DNA of 12,220 nucleotides from DATGYC01 sp035298385 (GTDB lineage: Bacteria; Bacillota; Sulfobacillia; Symbiobacteriales; Symbiobacteriaceae), in assembly GCA_035298385.1 (NCBI GenBank), contig DATGYC010000033.1:1-12220 (forward strand), read 5' to 3'. The position numbers and the translations under genes are program-made. Positions 1 through 6,166 of this stretch are shown piece by piece. Below the pieces are notes generated by a model. The model had not been told where the DNA came from and made no database searches. It was given only the letters and a program-made list of their open reading frames with translations. The stretch's first letter is position 1. Every line of letters starts with the position of its first letter.

Positions 1-1567
1 CAAGCAGGAACGCCCGATCCTCCTCCGGGTCGCCGAGCCAGCCCTTCAGGCGCGGCTTGAAGGAGGGGGGGAGCGTCTTCGCCAGGGTGACGAGGTTGGA
101 CGGGCCGCAAAAGTCGACCGCACAGGCCCAGTAGGCCGGGAGGCGAGTTGCGCAGGAGAGGGTGGCGAAGCCTCCGTAGGAAGCGCCAAAGACGGCGAGC
201 TTCCCGGGCTTGACCCACGTCTGTGCCTGGGCCCACTGTGCACAAGCCTCCATGTCGCGCAGGTCACCACCGCCCCAATCACGGTAGATCAAGTGCTGAT
301 AGCGCTTGCCATAGCCGTTCGATCCCCGGATGTTCGGGGCGAGAATTGCGATGCCTAGGTCGAGCAGGTACTGGTAGAGGGGCTCCCAGGTAGGTAGCTC
401 CTGTGCCTCGGGACCCCCATGGAAGGAGAGGAGGATGGGCACCTGCTGATCGGGAGCCAGCCCAGTTGGCCGGTAGAGCCAGGCCGGAATCGGGTGGTCC
501 GGACCGGCAATGGTGATTCGTTCCGGCGTGACCATCGCGGCGGGGTCCAGATTCCCCTGCAGGCAGTCGGTGATCTGGGTGACGGCGTTGGTGGTCCGGT
601 CCCAGACGAGCAACTCGGCTGGCCGGTTCGGCGGGTTCAGGAGGAGGGCCAGCTTCGACCCATCTGGCGAGAGGGCGGCTTCATCGATGACCCCGCCGTG
701 CAGTTTCGCCGGCGTGGGGAGGTGCATCCCGGACTGGGGGTCGATGAGCGTCGCCTTGAAGTAGCCATGCTCGTTGGTCACAAAGGCGCTGGTGCGCCCA
801 TCCTTGGTCCCGAAGAGGACGACCACGTCCGAAGCCGGTGCGATGACGGGCTCTTTGCTCGCACTCGCCACGTCGTAGCGGAAGCCCTGGCTGAACTCCC
901 CCTCTTCATCCGAGAGGAAGAGGAAGGTCTCACCGCTCCCCTGCCACGGCCCGACCTGCCGGCGCGCGGCGGGCTGCCCCTCTGATAGCTCACGGAGTGT
1001 GCCGGATGTGGCGTCCCACAGGTGGAGGCGGACGTTGGTACGCGAGAGCGCCTGCGTAAACGTTAGATACCGGCCGCTCGCGGACTCGTAGCCGATCGTC
1101 CAGAGGCCGGGACCGCCGCCGAGGAGTCGCTCTTTACCCGTGGCGAGGTCACGCCGGAAGAGGTGGCTCTCGTTCGGGGTGATCGGGTTCCCGGTATAGA
1201 GGAGGGCGCCCCCGTCGCGAGAGAGGCGAAGGCTGACGTACTGGGCGCCCGGCTGGTTCGTGAGCCCCTCGATCTCCCCCCCGCCCTCTGGGATGCGGTA
1301 GAGGTTGGACTGCTCATCCCCGTCCAGATCGGCCAGGAAGTAGATGTAGCCGTCGGGCGCCCAGACAACTAGGTTTGGCGCCAGGTGCTGGGAGTCTGTC
1401 AACTGGCGTGGCTCACCGCCGTCTAGGTCTTGGCGGTAGAGGTTGTAGTAGCCGCTGTAGTCGGCCACGTAGGCGATGGCCCGGCCATCGGGGGCGAAGT
1501 CGAAGGTTGGTCGGAGACGCTTGGTGGTGAAGAACTGCGCGAAGCTATACTGCGGCGTACGTGACAA
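1..1567 (-). CDS. S9-family serine peptidase (prolyl oligopeptidase / acylaminoacyl-peptidase-like), C-terminus beyond window
   Basis: The reading frame is open from a TTG at 1567-1565 to the left edge, 522 codons. The TTG lies 7 nt after AGGAGGG; a TGA lies 13 codons upstream and the only other start in between, also TTG, has no such site, so this start is preferred. The N-terminal ~350 residues contain repeated propeller-like strands with blade motifs such as FAPDGRAIAYVADYSG, YYNLYRQDLDGGEPRQLT and LSPDGSKLALLL. An alpha/beta-hydrolase domain follows, with oxyanion-region HGGP at residues ~383-386 and the nucleophile elbow GASYGG with Ser ~463 (codon 181-179). The catalytic Asp and His should lie in the ~100-130 residues off the window. 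Family members hydrolyse short peptides or N-acylated peptides, usually in the cytoplasm. No signal peptide is seen. It is divergent from the MFS gene with a 165-bp gap in which I found no convincing promoter. The family is secure; the substrate is unknown. Confidence 0.93.
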   Translation of the reverse strand, partial: MSRTPQYSFAQFFTTKRLRPTFDFAPDGRAIAYVADYSGYYNLYRQDLDGGEPRQLTDSQHLAPNLVVWAPDGYIYFLADLDGDEQSNLYRIPEGGGEIEGLTNQPGAQYVSLRLSRDGGALLYTGNPITPNESHLFRRDLATGKERLLGGGPGLWTIGYESASGRYLTFTQALSRTNVRLHLWDATSGTLRELSEGQPAARRQVGPWQGSGETFLFLSDEEGEFSQGFRYDVASASKEPVIAPASDVVVLFGTKDGRTSAFVTNEHGYFKATLIDPQSGMHLPTPAKLHGGVIDEAALSPDGSKLALLLNPPNRPAELLVWDRTTNAVTQITDCLQGNLDPAAMVTPERITIAGPDHPIPAWLYRPTGLAPDQQVPILLSFHGGPEAQELPTWEPLYQYLLDLGIAILAPNIRGSNGYGKRYQHLIYRDWGGGDLRDMEACAQWAQAQTWVKPGKLAVFGASYGGFATLSCATRLPAYWACAVDFCGPSNLVTLAKTLPPSFKPRLKGWLGDPEEDRAFLL

Positions 1568-1732
1568 GGTTGAGCCCTCCTTCAAGGGTTTCCGTCCATC
1601 TTTTCAGCGAAGTGCGTCTAGTGACTTCGACCTCGACAGCCGACTTCCTTTGGCGTGCAACGAAGTAGACCCGTCCCTTTCGGCGCACTGTGGTAGACTT
1701 ATGAGTAATGGTTTTGCGAACGGAGGGCTCAG

Positions 1733-2872
1733 GTGTCACGCGTCTTCTTCATCTTCTTCGCCGGGTACGGCGCGCTATTGCCCTTCCTGCCGGTCTACTA
1801 TCAGCAGATCGGTTTGACCCCTGGCCAGATTGCGCTGCTTCAGTCGCTCACCCCACTGCTGGTCTTCCTCTCCCAACCGATCTTCGGCCCTTTGGCTGAT
1901 CGAGTGGGGAACCGGGGGCGACTCCTGGCGGGTGTCCTCCTCGCGACTGGAGTGGTGGGCGCTGCGATGCTGCTACCGCGCTCCTTTGGCGCCCTGCTCC
2001 CCATCGTCGCCCTCTTCTCCTTCTTCCGCTCGGTGATCGTGCCGCTCTCGGACTCGATCGCCCTCGGTGAGGCGCAGCGGACCGGTCGAGCCTACTCGCA
2101 GCTCCGCCTCTGGGGCTCGACTGGCTTCTTGATCGCGACGAACGTACTGGGCTTTGTCTACGCCCGCTACTCGATCAAGCTGGCCTTTGGTATCTGGCTG
2201 GCCGGAATGATCCTGGCCACGTTGTTTGCGGCCCGCCTCCCCGCAGATGGGGTGAAGACGAAGCGGCAACCGCTTGGCCCGGCACTCAAGCGGTTGGTTG
2301 CCAATCGTGAGTTGCTGCTCTTCCTGGGCGTCACGGCGCTACTGCAGATGACGGAGGCCGCCCATGCGACCTTCTTCTCGATCCACTTGAGCGGCTTAGG
2401 TGCGGCTGCTGGCCTGGTCGGCGTCGCCTGGGGCCTTGCCGCCTTGACCGAGGTCCCGGTCTGGTCTGTCCTGCCCCGCTTTGTGCGCCGCTGGGGTCCG
2501 CTGCCGATCCTGACCGTCGCTGCCACCTTCTACGGGATCCGGTGGGTCCTGTACGGCTTGGTCGGCAGTGCACCGCTCCTCGTGGGGCTCCAGCTTCTGC
2601 AGGGAATCTCCTTCGCCCTCTTCATGCCGGTGGCGGTGGAGGAGGTCGGGCGCCTCACCCCGCCAGATCTGCGTTCGAGTGGACAGGCCCTGCTTGGCAT
2701 CTGTGGCGGCGGAATTGCGACCGTCGTTGGTACCTTGGTGGGTGGCGTCCTGGTAGAGGCGGCGGGGACTTCGCTCCTCTACACGGTGATGGGCGGTGTC
2801 GCCTTCGTGGGCGCCCTTGGGTACGTCGGGCTCCTGCGCCTGGGAACGGCTGACTCGCACCTGACAGAGTAG
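1733..2872 (+). CDS. MFS transporter, HcaT / MFS_1_like type
   Basis: This 379-residue protein is almost entirely hydrophobic and reads as about 12 membrane segments, the normal size for a compact major facilitator. The N-terminus (FFIFFAGYGALLPFLPVYYQ) followed by IGLTPGQIALLQSLTPLL is the pattern of the MFS_1_like branch, which includes the 3-phenylpropionate transporter HcaT and LacY/nucleoside symporter relatives. The cytoplasmic loop 2-3 has the motif-A-like GPLADRVGNRGRLL at residues 52-65. The GTG start follows GGAGGG with a 5-nt gap; nearby ATGs at 1701 and 1708 are in other frames. It probably couples solute movement to protons at the cytoplasmic membrane, but the substrate cannot be read from sequence. 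rnhB begins 13 bp after its stop, so the two are probably co-transcribed. Its divergent neighbour is the S9 peptidase; a functional link such as peptide uptake is only a guess. Confidence 0.9.
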   Translation: MSRVFFIFFAGYGALLPFLPVYYQQIGLTPGQIALLQSLTPLLVFLSQPIFGPLADRVGNRGRLLAGVLLATGVVGAAMLLPRSFGALLPIVALFSFFRSVIVPLSDSIALGEAQRTGRAYSQLRLWGSTGFLIATNVLGFVYARYSIKLAFGIWLAGMILATLFAARLPADGVKTKRQPLGPALKRLVANRELLLFLGVTALLQMTEAAHATFFSIHLSGLGAAAGLVGVAWGLAALTEVPVWSVLPRFVRRWGPLPILTVAATFYGIRWVLYGLVGSAPLLVGLQLLQGISFALFMPVAVEEVGRLTPPDLRSSGQALLGICGGGIATVVGTLVGGVLVEAAGTSLLYTVMGGVAFVGALGYVGLLRLGTADSHLTE

Positions 2873-2885
2873 GGAGGAAGAACGA

Positions 2886-3587
2886 ATGGCTGACCTGCGA
2901 TTGGAGCGGGTCCTTTGGCGTCGTGGGTTCCTCCCGATTGGGATCGATGAGGCGGGGCGTGGGCCCCTAGCCGGTCCGGTCGTAGCAGCCGCCTGCCTGC
3001 TCCCGGCTGATGTGGACCTGGCAGGCGTGAACGACTCCAAGAAGCTCTCGGAAAAGAAGCGGGAGGCGCTCTTCCCGCTGGTCCAGGAGCGGGCGCTTGC
3101 CTGGGGGATCGGCGTGGTCGATCACGCCCGGATCGATGAGATCAACATCCTGAACGCCACCTTTGAGGCGATGCGTCTGGCGGTGCGAGGGCTCTTGGGT
3201 GAGCCGCTACCGCCGGAGCCACCGCTCTGGGCGGAGGCGGTCGGTGGGCCGCTCGCCCGCCCGTTGCCGACGGGGTGGGCGCCCCCCGAGGCGGTCAGCC
3301 CCTTTCTCCTGGTCGATGGCAACCAGCGGATCAGGGAGTGGACGGGCCTGCAGCGCCCCGTGGTAGGCGGAGACCGTAAGGCCCTGGCCATCGCTGCCGC
3401 CTCGATCCTGGCGAAGGTCGCCCGTGATCGCTTGATGATCGGGTATGACAAGCTCTACCCTGCTTACGGCTTCGCCGGCCACAAGGGCTACTCGGCGCCC
3501 GTGCACTGGGGCGCCCTCGACCGTGAGGGCCCGTGCCCCATCCACCGGCGCTCCTTCCTCGGTCCCCGTCAGTCGACCCTCTTCTGA
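2886..3587 (+). CDS. rnhB: Ribonuclease HII
   Basis: RNase HII cuts the RNA strand of RNA-DNA hybrids and starts ribonucleotide excision repair by nicking at single ribonucleotides in DNA. The acidic active site is complete: GIDEAGRGPLAGP supplies D21 and E22, LLVDGN supplies D144, and AKVARDRLM supplies D181. The GRG loop that contacts the ribonucleotide junction (24-26) and the NDSKKLSEKKRE segment (49-60) are also typical. The end, YGFAGHKGYSAPVH followed by HRRSF, is the usual C-terminus. At 233 residues it is longer than common ~200-residue enzymes because of a proline-rich stretch at residues ~106-139. The ATG start lies just after GGAGGAAG. It follows the MFS gene by 13 bp, and a terminator hairpin begins within its stop codon, so it is the last gene of that operon. 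Confidence 0.97.
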   Translation: MADLRLERVLWRRGFLPIGIDEAGRGPLAGPVVAAACLLPADVDLAGVNDSKKLSEKKREALFPLVQERALAWGIGVVDHARIDEINILNATFEAMRLAVRGLLGEPLPPEPPLWAEAVGGPLARPLPTGWAPPEAVSPFLLVDGNQRIREWTGLQRPVVGGDRKALAIAAASILAKVARDRLMIGYDKLYPAYGFAGHKGYSAPVHWGALDREGPCPIHRRSFLGPRQSTLF

Positions 3588-3618
3588 GGCCTGCCAATGT
3601 GTAGGTCTCCCTTTTTTT
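3586..3618 (+). terminator. Intrinsic terminator of the MFS-rnhB operon
   Basis: The arms GAGGCCT (3586-3592) and AGGTCTC (3603-3609) pair over 7 bp with one G-T wobble around a 10-nt loop. Two C and then seven T (3612-3618) follow. The left arm starts on the last two bases of the rnhB stop codon. The short stem plus a long T tract is a plausible rho-independent terminator. Confidence 0.7.
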
Positions 3619-3685
3619 GTGCGTCCTGCACCGAACTTTGTTCGACCTTTCTACGTATGTACAGGTAGAGGGGTGAATAAAACAG

Positions 3686-4459
3686 ATGGGCGCCAAATTC
3701 GTGGTGGACCGTTCCTGTGCCGTGAAGCGAGACCTCTCCCTGGTTGGCCTGGTCGAGTCGCTTCGCTACCAGACATTGCTCAAGCGGGTCCATCACGTGG
3801 CTGGCGCTGGCGTCGTCCCGCTCGAACGTGAACGACCGCTGGCCCTCCTGCTCAATCCGGGGGAGGGCGAGCCGCCTCCACTCACCTTGGGCGAGCTTGA
3901 GGCCCAGGTTGAGGAGCTGCAGCAGTACCGCATCACCTGTCGAAACTGCCCGGCCTCCCTGCGGGGCCATCTGGGTGGGTGTCTTGGCTACATCCCCTAT
4001 CCGATCTCCGAAGGGATGGAGTATCTATTCTGGCTGACCGGGGTTCGCGCCCTGACGGGTGGCCTCCCGGCCGCCTTTAGCCCAACCGCCCTCGCCTTCG
4101 TCTCAATCGCCCGCGGGCTGGCCGTCACCCCCTTCGCCGACGAGATGCGGCTACGGGGTGAGATCCTGGCGTCTGCACCGCGCATCTACCAGTCCGGACC
4201 GCTCTGGCGGCGGACTCGGCTCTCCTCCAGCCAACTCCTCGACGCCTTCTTTGCGACCGGGACGATTCAGGGGGAGGGACTACGGATCCAGGCTGGCTTC
4301 CTCGGCGGGATGCTCGCCCTCGGCCGTGGTCTTGAGGGAGCGATGGAGAACCAGGCCCAGGTGGAGGCGCTGAAGGAGGAGCTTGAGCCGTATGAGGTGC
4401 TCTACCAACTGACGCATATGGCGCTTGAGCAGGGCGTTGGACTGTTGGTCTGGCCCTGA
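3686..4459 (+). CDS. Conserved-looking protein of unknown function with a CxxC...C cluster
   Basis: I do not recognise a named family for this 257-residue protein. Its most distinctive part is residues 85-106, CRNCPASLRGHLGGC followed by LGYIPYPI. It places three cysteines (C85, C88, C99) and H95 close together, next to Gly and Pro residues, which looks like a small metal-binding knuckle or a redox site. Before it lies an acidic, leucine-rich helix (LTLGELEAQVEELQQY, 67-81). After it come a moderately hydrophobic, Gly/Ala-rich stretch (~112-150) and a mostly helical C-terminal half ending in GVGLLVWP. There is no signal peptide and no clear transmembrane helix. ATG 3686 is the first start after an in-frame TGA at 3674; the GAGGGG at 3668-3673 is about 12 nt upstream, a slightly long spacing. 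It stands alone between two hairpins. The coding call is supported by frame length, codon choice and the motif; the function is unknown. Confidence 0.8.
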   Translation: MGAKFVVDRSCAVKRDLSLVGLVESLRYQTLLKRVHHVAGAGVVPLERERPLALLLNPGEGEPPPLTLGELEAQVEELQQYRITCRNCPASLRGHLGGCLGYIPYPISEGMEYLFWLTGVRALTGGLPAAFSPTALAFVSIARGLAVTPFADEMRLRGEILASAPRIYQSGPLWRRTRLSSSQLLDAFFATGTIQGEGLRIQAGFLGGMLALGRGLEGAMENQAQVEALKEELEPYEVLYQLTHMALEQGVGLLVWP

Positions 4460-4488
4460 GCCCCGTCGTCAATCGATCGTGCCTCATG

Positions 4489-4523
4489 AGATCGACCCCC
4501 GGCAGCCTGCCGGGGGTCGATCT
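4489..4523. terminator. Perfect 16-bp hairpin between convergent genes
   Basis: AGATCGACCCCCGGCA (4489-4504) and its exact complement (4508-4523) form a 16-bp stem with a 3-nt loop, GCC. It lies 29 bp after the stop of the unknown-function gene and 15 bp after the stop of the phosphotransferase gene that arrives from the other side. The position suggests a shared bidirectional terminator. No T tract follows on either strand, so it may act by blocking polymerase or stabilising 3' ends rather than as a classical terminator. Confidence 0.65.
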
Positions 4524-4538
4524 GGGCGCCCTGGGGAA

Positions 4539-5273
4539 CTAGAGGTAGAGGTGATCGAGTTGACGCTGTATCTGCTCCTGCTGGATCTCGATCCAGTTGC
4601 GTACGCCTGGGGGCGCCTCGCTGGCGGCGAGGTTGTGCCGCTCTAGCTCCTGCTGGAGGAGACGCTGGGCAGCCTCTCGGTGCTGGTTCTGAAACTCGGT
4701 CCAACTTAGATGGGCGAGAGGCCCCCTCTGGTGATAGAGGGCGAGAGCGAGTTCGGCGGCCTCGCCGGTGGGGAGATCGCAGCCGGGGGCATCCGGTGCA
4801 GGATGCAAGATGATTCGGGCTAGATCATCGAGGGGCGCCCCTCGCCGGGCATTCCCCCAGTCGAGCAGCGTGGCGCGCTTGCCATCCCACAGCAGGTTAG
4901 CCCGGTGCAGGTCGCCGTGGCAAAGAACGCTCCCATCAGGTCGGGTCGTCCGGTGGTGGAGCTCGCCAAGGGCGCTCATGATCCCTTCCAGGGCGGGCTG
5001 GTCCGACCAGGTTGGCGGGGCGCCAGGCGCCTCCGTCATCAAGAAGAGCCAGGGGCGCCCGCCAGCGCGGGGGCCTTGTGGGCGACGCGGCGGCGTAAGT
5101 AGCCGAGGAGAGATCCCCAGATCCTCGATCACCCGTAGTACGGCCCCTTCCCAAGCGCTTCCCCATTTCGCAATCACCACTCGCCCACCGGTCAGGCAGA
5201 GCCGGCAGGTGTGCGGCCCCAATGGGACCATCCGTTCCAGGCGATCAGAGGTGGGTAGCACCCCTCGTCCCAT
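4539..5273 (-). CDS. Small aminoglycoside-phosphotransferase / choline-kinase-like protein
   Basis: The protein has the APH-fold kinase signature: the catalytic loop HGDLHRAN (residues 119-126, with D121 as general base and N126 for metal) and the metal-binding LLDWGNA (136-142, D138 in place of the DFG Asp). The small N-lobe offers K36 in VVIAKW as the likely ATP-binding Lys and E42 as a possible partner. LGELHHR (102-108) is the usual helix before the catalytic loop. At 244 residues it is shorter than many APH enzymes (typically 260-350). The C-terminus (~195-244) is Gln/Glu-rich and helical. Members phosphorylate small molecules such as aminoglycosides, choline, homoserine or sugars; nothing here identifies the substrate, and it should not be called a resistance gene on this evidence. 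ATG 5273 follows GGGGGGAAG. It is divergent from the FMN reductase across 80 bp and convergent with the upstream unknown gene. Confidence 0.85.
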   Translation of the reverse strand: MGRGVLPTSDRLERMVPLGPHTCRLCLTGGRVVIAKWGSAWEGAVLRVIEDLGISPRLLTPPRRPQGPRAGGRPWLFLMTEAPGAPPTWSDQPALEGIMSALGELHHRTTRPDGSVLCHGDLHRANLLWDGKRATLLDWGNARRGAPLDDLARIILHPAPDAPGCDLPTGEAAELALALYHQRGPLAHLSWTEFQNQHREAAQRLLQQELERHNLAASEAPPGVRNWIEIQQEQIQRQLDHLYL

Positions 5274-5274
5274 C

Positions 5275-5302
5275 TTGTCTTCCCCCCGTATCGCCCTAGC
5301 AT
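5275..5302 (+). promoter_or_regulatory. Tentative promoter for the FMN reductase
   Basis: TTGTCT (5275-5280) and TAGCAT (5297-5302) are separated by 16 bp, each matching 4 of 6 consensus bases. A transcript would begin near 5309 and give a leader of about 45 nt before ATG 5354. The match is weak; it is listed because it is the best candidate in the 80-bp divergent gap. Confidence 0.25.
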
Positions 5303-5353
5303 GGAAGTCAGACCCAATTAGTTAGTAGGACGTAGTAGAGGTGGAGAGTACAG

Positions 5354-5890
5354 ATGAAGATCCTCGTAATCAACGGAACCCCGCGCGCCCAGGGCCAGAC
5401 CCGCGTCGTCTATCAGCATGTCGTCGCAAACCTACAAGAGTCCTTTCCGGCCCAGACCGTGGCCGGCTTTGACCTAGCCGAGGCAAGGCTTCCGCTTTAC
5501 GGGTATCCGCTGTCGGAGGAGGAGCAGACCCTGGTGAACGACTGGGTCGCGCAAGTCGCTGCCGCAGATGCTTATGTCGTACTCACCCCGGAGTACCACC
5601 ATACGATCTCGGGCGCCCTGAAGAACGCCTTCGATCACCTGCCGGTCCGGTCGATGAGCGATAAGTTTGCGGCCGTGGTTACGGTGGGCGGCCGGTACGG
5701 GGGCGCCCACGCCGCCGCCTCGGCCTTCGCCATGCTGCGGGGAATGCGGGTCTGGGCGGTCCCGTCGCCGGTCTGCATCCCGCTAGAGGAGAGGTCAGCG
5801 GCCAAGTCGCTCGAGAACCCGATCAACCAGGATCGTCTGACGGAGGTCTTCGGGAAGCTGGTGGCGGTGGCTGCAGCCGTGCGCGGGTAA
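5354..5890 (+). CDS. NAD(P)H-dependent FMN reductase family protein (flavodoxin fold)
   Basis: This 178-residue cytoplasmic protein has the length and layout of the NADPH-dependent FMN reductase / azoreductase-like family. MKILVINGTPRAQGQTR (1-17) is the first beta strand plus the FMN phosphate-binding loop. YVVLTPEYHHTISGALKNAF (74-93) is the conserved PEY segment that contacts the isoalloxazine ring, followed by DHL. VVTVGGRYGGAHA (108-120) is the third flavin-side loop. Members pass electrons from NAD(P)H to FMN, quinones, azo compounds or metal ions; the physiological acceptor is unknown. The ATG follows GGTGGAG with a 6-nt gap. It appears to be a single-gene unit: a divergent kinase gene lies upstream and a hairpin terminator begins 16 bp after the stop. 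Confidence 0.92.
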   Translation: MKILVINGTPRAQGQTRVVYQHVVANLQESFPAQTVAGFDLAEARLPLYGYPLSEEEQTLVNDWVAQVAAADAYVVLTPEYHHTISGALKNAFDHLPVRSMSDKFAAVVTVGGRYGGAHAAASAFAMLRGMRVWAVPSPVCIPLEERSAAKSLENPINQDRLTEVFGKLVAVAAAVRG

Positions 5891-5906
5891 GTCCAGATAG
5901 AATTAG

Positions 5907-5940
5907 CGGCGCCGTGGGGTCTCTCCCCGCGGCGCCGTTG
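5907..5940 (+). terminator. Hairpin terminator of the FMN reductase gene
   Basis: CGGCGCCGTGGGG (5907-5919) pairs with CCCCGCGGCGCCG (5925-5937) over 13 bp with one G-T wobble and a TCTCT loop. A weak T-containing tail (TTGCTATT) follows. Each arm contains the palindrome GGCGCC. The position 16 bp after the stop supports a terminator role. Confidence 0.7.
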
Positions 5941-5976
5941 CTATTCCCTGTTGGGTGAAGGGCAGTAGATGTTCTT

Positions 5977-6151
5977 TACACAGATTACACTGATTTTTAT
6001 GATTACACTGATTATCCGGACGTGGAACGGACCCCTCTATACTAAAGGGGCCAGCGGCAGGACGGCCAGGTATCCGCGCAATCCGCGGTTTACAATAAGA
6101 CCGGCAAAGGACTCCCTAGGGAATCCGTGTAATCAGGTGGTAATCTGTGTA
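5977..6151. repeat. AT-richer inverted-repeat-bounded noncoding element (MITE-like candidate)
   Basis: The ends are a perfect 12-bp inverted repeat: TACACAGATTAC at 5977-5988 and its complement at 6140-6151. An inner 9-bp pair, TGATTACAC (6000-6008) against 6127-6135, continues the match. The left side holds a 13-bp direct repeat GATTACACTGATT (5983-5995 and 6001-6013) with an 18-bp period. The interior contains a CCCCT/AGGGG stem (6032-6036 with 6046-6050), a doubled ATCCGCG (6072-6078 and 6081-6087) and a near-palindrome GGACTCCCTAGGGAATCC (6109-6126). No convincing gene lies inside; the only long reading frame across it is the antisense of prfC extended leftward. It fills the gap between two convergent genes and ends 16 bp before the prfC stop codon. 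No target-site duplication is visible. It could be a dispersed element or a complex transcript-end structure. Confidence 0.6.
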
Positions 6152-6166
6152 CACTGCCCAAAAACC

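Noticed and set aside
419..985. Plus-strand open frame of 188 codons at the left end
   Set aside because: It lies antisense to the S9 peptidase frame, which carries the catalytic GASYGG motif and runs through the whole region.
1568..1732. Possible promoters in the gap between the S9 peptidase and MFS genes (for example TAGACT at 1694-1699)
   Set aside because: No -35 box lies at a workable distance on either strand; the matches are too weak to list.
2396..3040. Minus-strand open frame of 214 codons across the MFS-rnhB junction
   Set aside because: It is antisense to two well-identified genes and has low-complexity Arg/Gly/Ser-rich sequence with no motif.
4539..5273. Calling the APH-fold protein an aminoglycoside resistance gene
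   Set aside because: The HGDLHxxN and DW motifs define the kinase fold only; the protein is short and there is no mobile or resistance context.
5983..6013. Two 13-bp direct repeats considered as a CRISPR array start
   Set aside because: There are only two copies with a 5-bp gap, unlike CRISPR repeat and spacer lengths, and no cas genes are present.
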